From Geitlerinema sp. S16 (lineage in GTDB: Bacteria > Cyanobacteriota > Cyanobacteriia > Cyanobacteriales > Geitlerinemataceae): a stretch of DNA of 64,000 nt. A model generated the notes under the pieces. It did not search any database, was not told where the DNA came from, and was given only the letters and a program-made list of their open reading frames with translations. The stretch's first letter is position 1. Each line of letters opens with the position of its first letter. Where the stretch lies: contig JAABST010000003.1 of the NCBI GenBank assembly GCA_011390275.1, forward strand, positions 62,001 to 126,000. The letters are read 5' to 3'. Both the position numbers and the translations under genes were made by a program. Positions 63,280-64,000 of this stretch are shown here, one piece after another.

Positions 63280-64000
63280 GTGGCTGCTGTTTCTGTGACG
63301 ACTTCTGTGACTGCTGCTGAGTCTTGCGACCCCGATCGCCGGGCGATCGTGGTGTTTGATATTGATGGTGTGGTGCGCGATGTGGGCGGGTCGTATCGTC
63401 GGGCGCTGGCGGATACGGTGGAGCATTTCACGGATGGGGCGTTTCGTCCGAGTCCCGAGGCGATCGATGCGCTGAAATCCGAGGGGATTTGGAATAACGA
63501 TTGGGAAGCGTCCCAGGAATTTATCGCTCGTCATTTTGGGGAAAACGGGCAACCGCGCGAGTCGATCGCCATTTCCTACGAAGAAATCGTCGCCTTTTTC
63601 CAAGCTCGCTACCGGGGAGCCGATCCCGACCAACTCACGGGCTACATCTGCGATGAGCCGCTGTTGCTCGATCGCGATTATTTCGAGAGCCTGACCGCAG
63701 CGGGTATCGGTTGGGGCTTTTTCAGCGGCGCAACTCGACCATCGGCCACCTACGTGACGATCGATCGCATCGGTCTCGTCGATCCCGTACTCGTCGCAAT
63801 GGATGACGCACCGGGCAAACCCGACCCGACGGGATTATTCGACGCGATCGGCCAGATCGAGCCGCGCTTCGGTTTCACGCCAGCGGACGGCATCCCCGCA
63901 ATTTATATCGGCGACACCGTGGCGGATATGCAGACGATCGTTAAGGCGATCGACCAGCGACCGGGCGATCGGCGCTGGTATGCGGTGGGGGTGTTGCCGC
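63280..64000 (+). CDS. HAD-superfamily (subfamily IA) phosphatase-like protein, partial
   Basis: Reading from a GTG at 63280 the frame runs to the end of the window (240 codons) without a stop. It shows HAD motif I VVFDIDGVVRD, motif II with Ser in FFSGATRP, motif III Lys in APGKPDP and motif IV GDTVADMQT, so all four catalytic positions are present. The sequence resembles the cyanobacterial HAD-IA group of about 260 residues that is otherwise uncharacterised. The 3' end is outside the window. The start is uncertain because of repeated Val/Thr codons; a TTG lies six bases earlier. Confidence 0.85.
   Translation, partial: MAAVSVTTSVTAAESCDPDRRAIVVFDIDGVVRDVGGSYRRALADTVEHFTDGAFRPSPEAIDALKSEGIWNNDWEASQEFIARHFGENGQPRESIAISYEEIVAFFQARYRGADPDQLTGYICDEPLLLDRDYFESLTAAGIGWGFFSGATRPSATYVTIDRIGLVDPVLVAMDDAPGKPDPTGLFDAIGQIEPRFGFTPADGIPAIYIGDTVADMQTIVKAIDQRPGDRRWYAVGVLP

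Overview
The window is cyanobacterial chromosome. Evidence: the HIP1-type octamer GCGATCGC and its core recur throughout, and the gene content is cyanobacterial (Tab2-like RNA-binding protein, PSRP-3/Ycf65, glucosylglycerol-phosphate phosphatase, Tll0287-like cytochrome, System II cytochrome c biogenesis, many pentapeptide-repeat and two-component proteins). A glucosylglycerol-type osmolyte gene plus a sodium-type ATPase point to a saline or brackish habitat (inference).

Layout. 0-4.6 kb: TPR protein, Tab2-like protein, TldE/PmbA-like protein and a pentapeptide-repeat protein. 4.7-14.1 kb: a divergent redox cluster. Leftward: ResB/Ccs1, a CcsA/ResC-type haem-export/ligation protein and a Rieske lipoprotein. 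Rightward: a globin with a C-terminal membrane anchor, a five-haem cytochrome, a six-haem cytochrome, a Tll0287-like monohaem lipoprotein, a four-histidine membrane cytochrome b and a membrane thioredoxin with a CTTC site. A consensus NtcA box (GTA-N8-TAC) with a -10 element 22 bases downstream lies in the 675-bp divergent promoter region and points at the globin. I consider this cluster the best candidate for an undescribed system. 14.2-19.0 kb: signalling genes (lone receiver, GAF/PAS histidine kinase, receiver-adenylate cyclase). 19-35.7 kb: housekeeping and accessory genes (SLH-glycoside hydrolase-like protein, fusA, GGDEF/EAL, thiS, stpA, two more membrane-associated proteins, tRNA-Val, LysR/pirin pair, CDGSH protein, ABM protein, methyltransferase, peptidylarginine deiminase-like lipoprotein).

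35.8-55.1 kb is an AT-richer island devoted mainly to ion transport: an NhaP-type antiporter, a complete N-type (Na+-type) F-ATPase operon in an unusual, circularly permuted gene order, a P3A-type cation ATPase, a CopB-type metal ATPase and two FAD oxidoreductases. Miniature inverted-repeat elements lie just inside its left part and at its right edge, a related copy lies at 62.4 kb, and a truncated gene end sits at the left boundary.

55.2-64 kb returns to the host composition: SNase-like protein, QueD-like protein, sulfotransferase with a methyltransferase carrying a duplicated N-terminal domain, a lone NrtA/SsuA-type binding protein next to a CACHE-type sensor kinase, PSRP-3, and the start of a HAD-family gene that runs off the window.

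Functionally, the redox cluster can be read as one unit: its own cytochrome c assembly proteins, periplasmic/luminal multihaem carriers, a membrane cytochrome b as quinone-side link, and a globin suited to NO or O2 chemistry, all probably under nitrogen control. This reading is inference; no function has been shown here.
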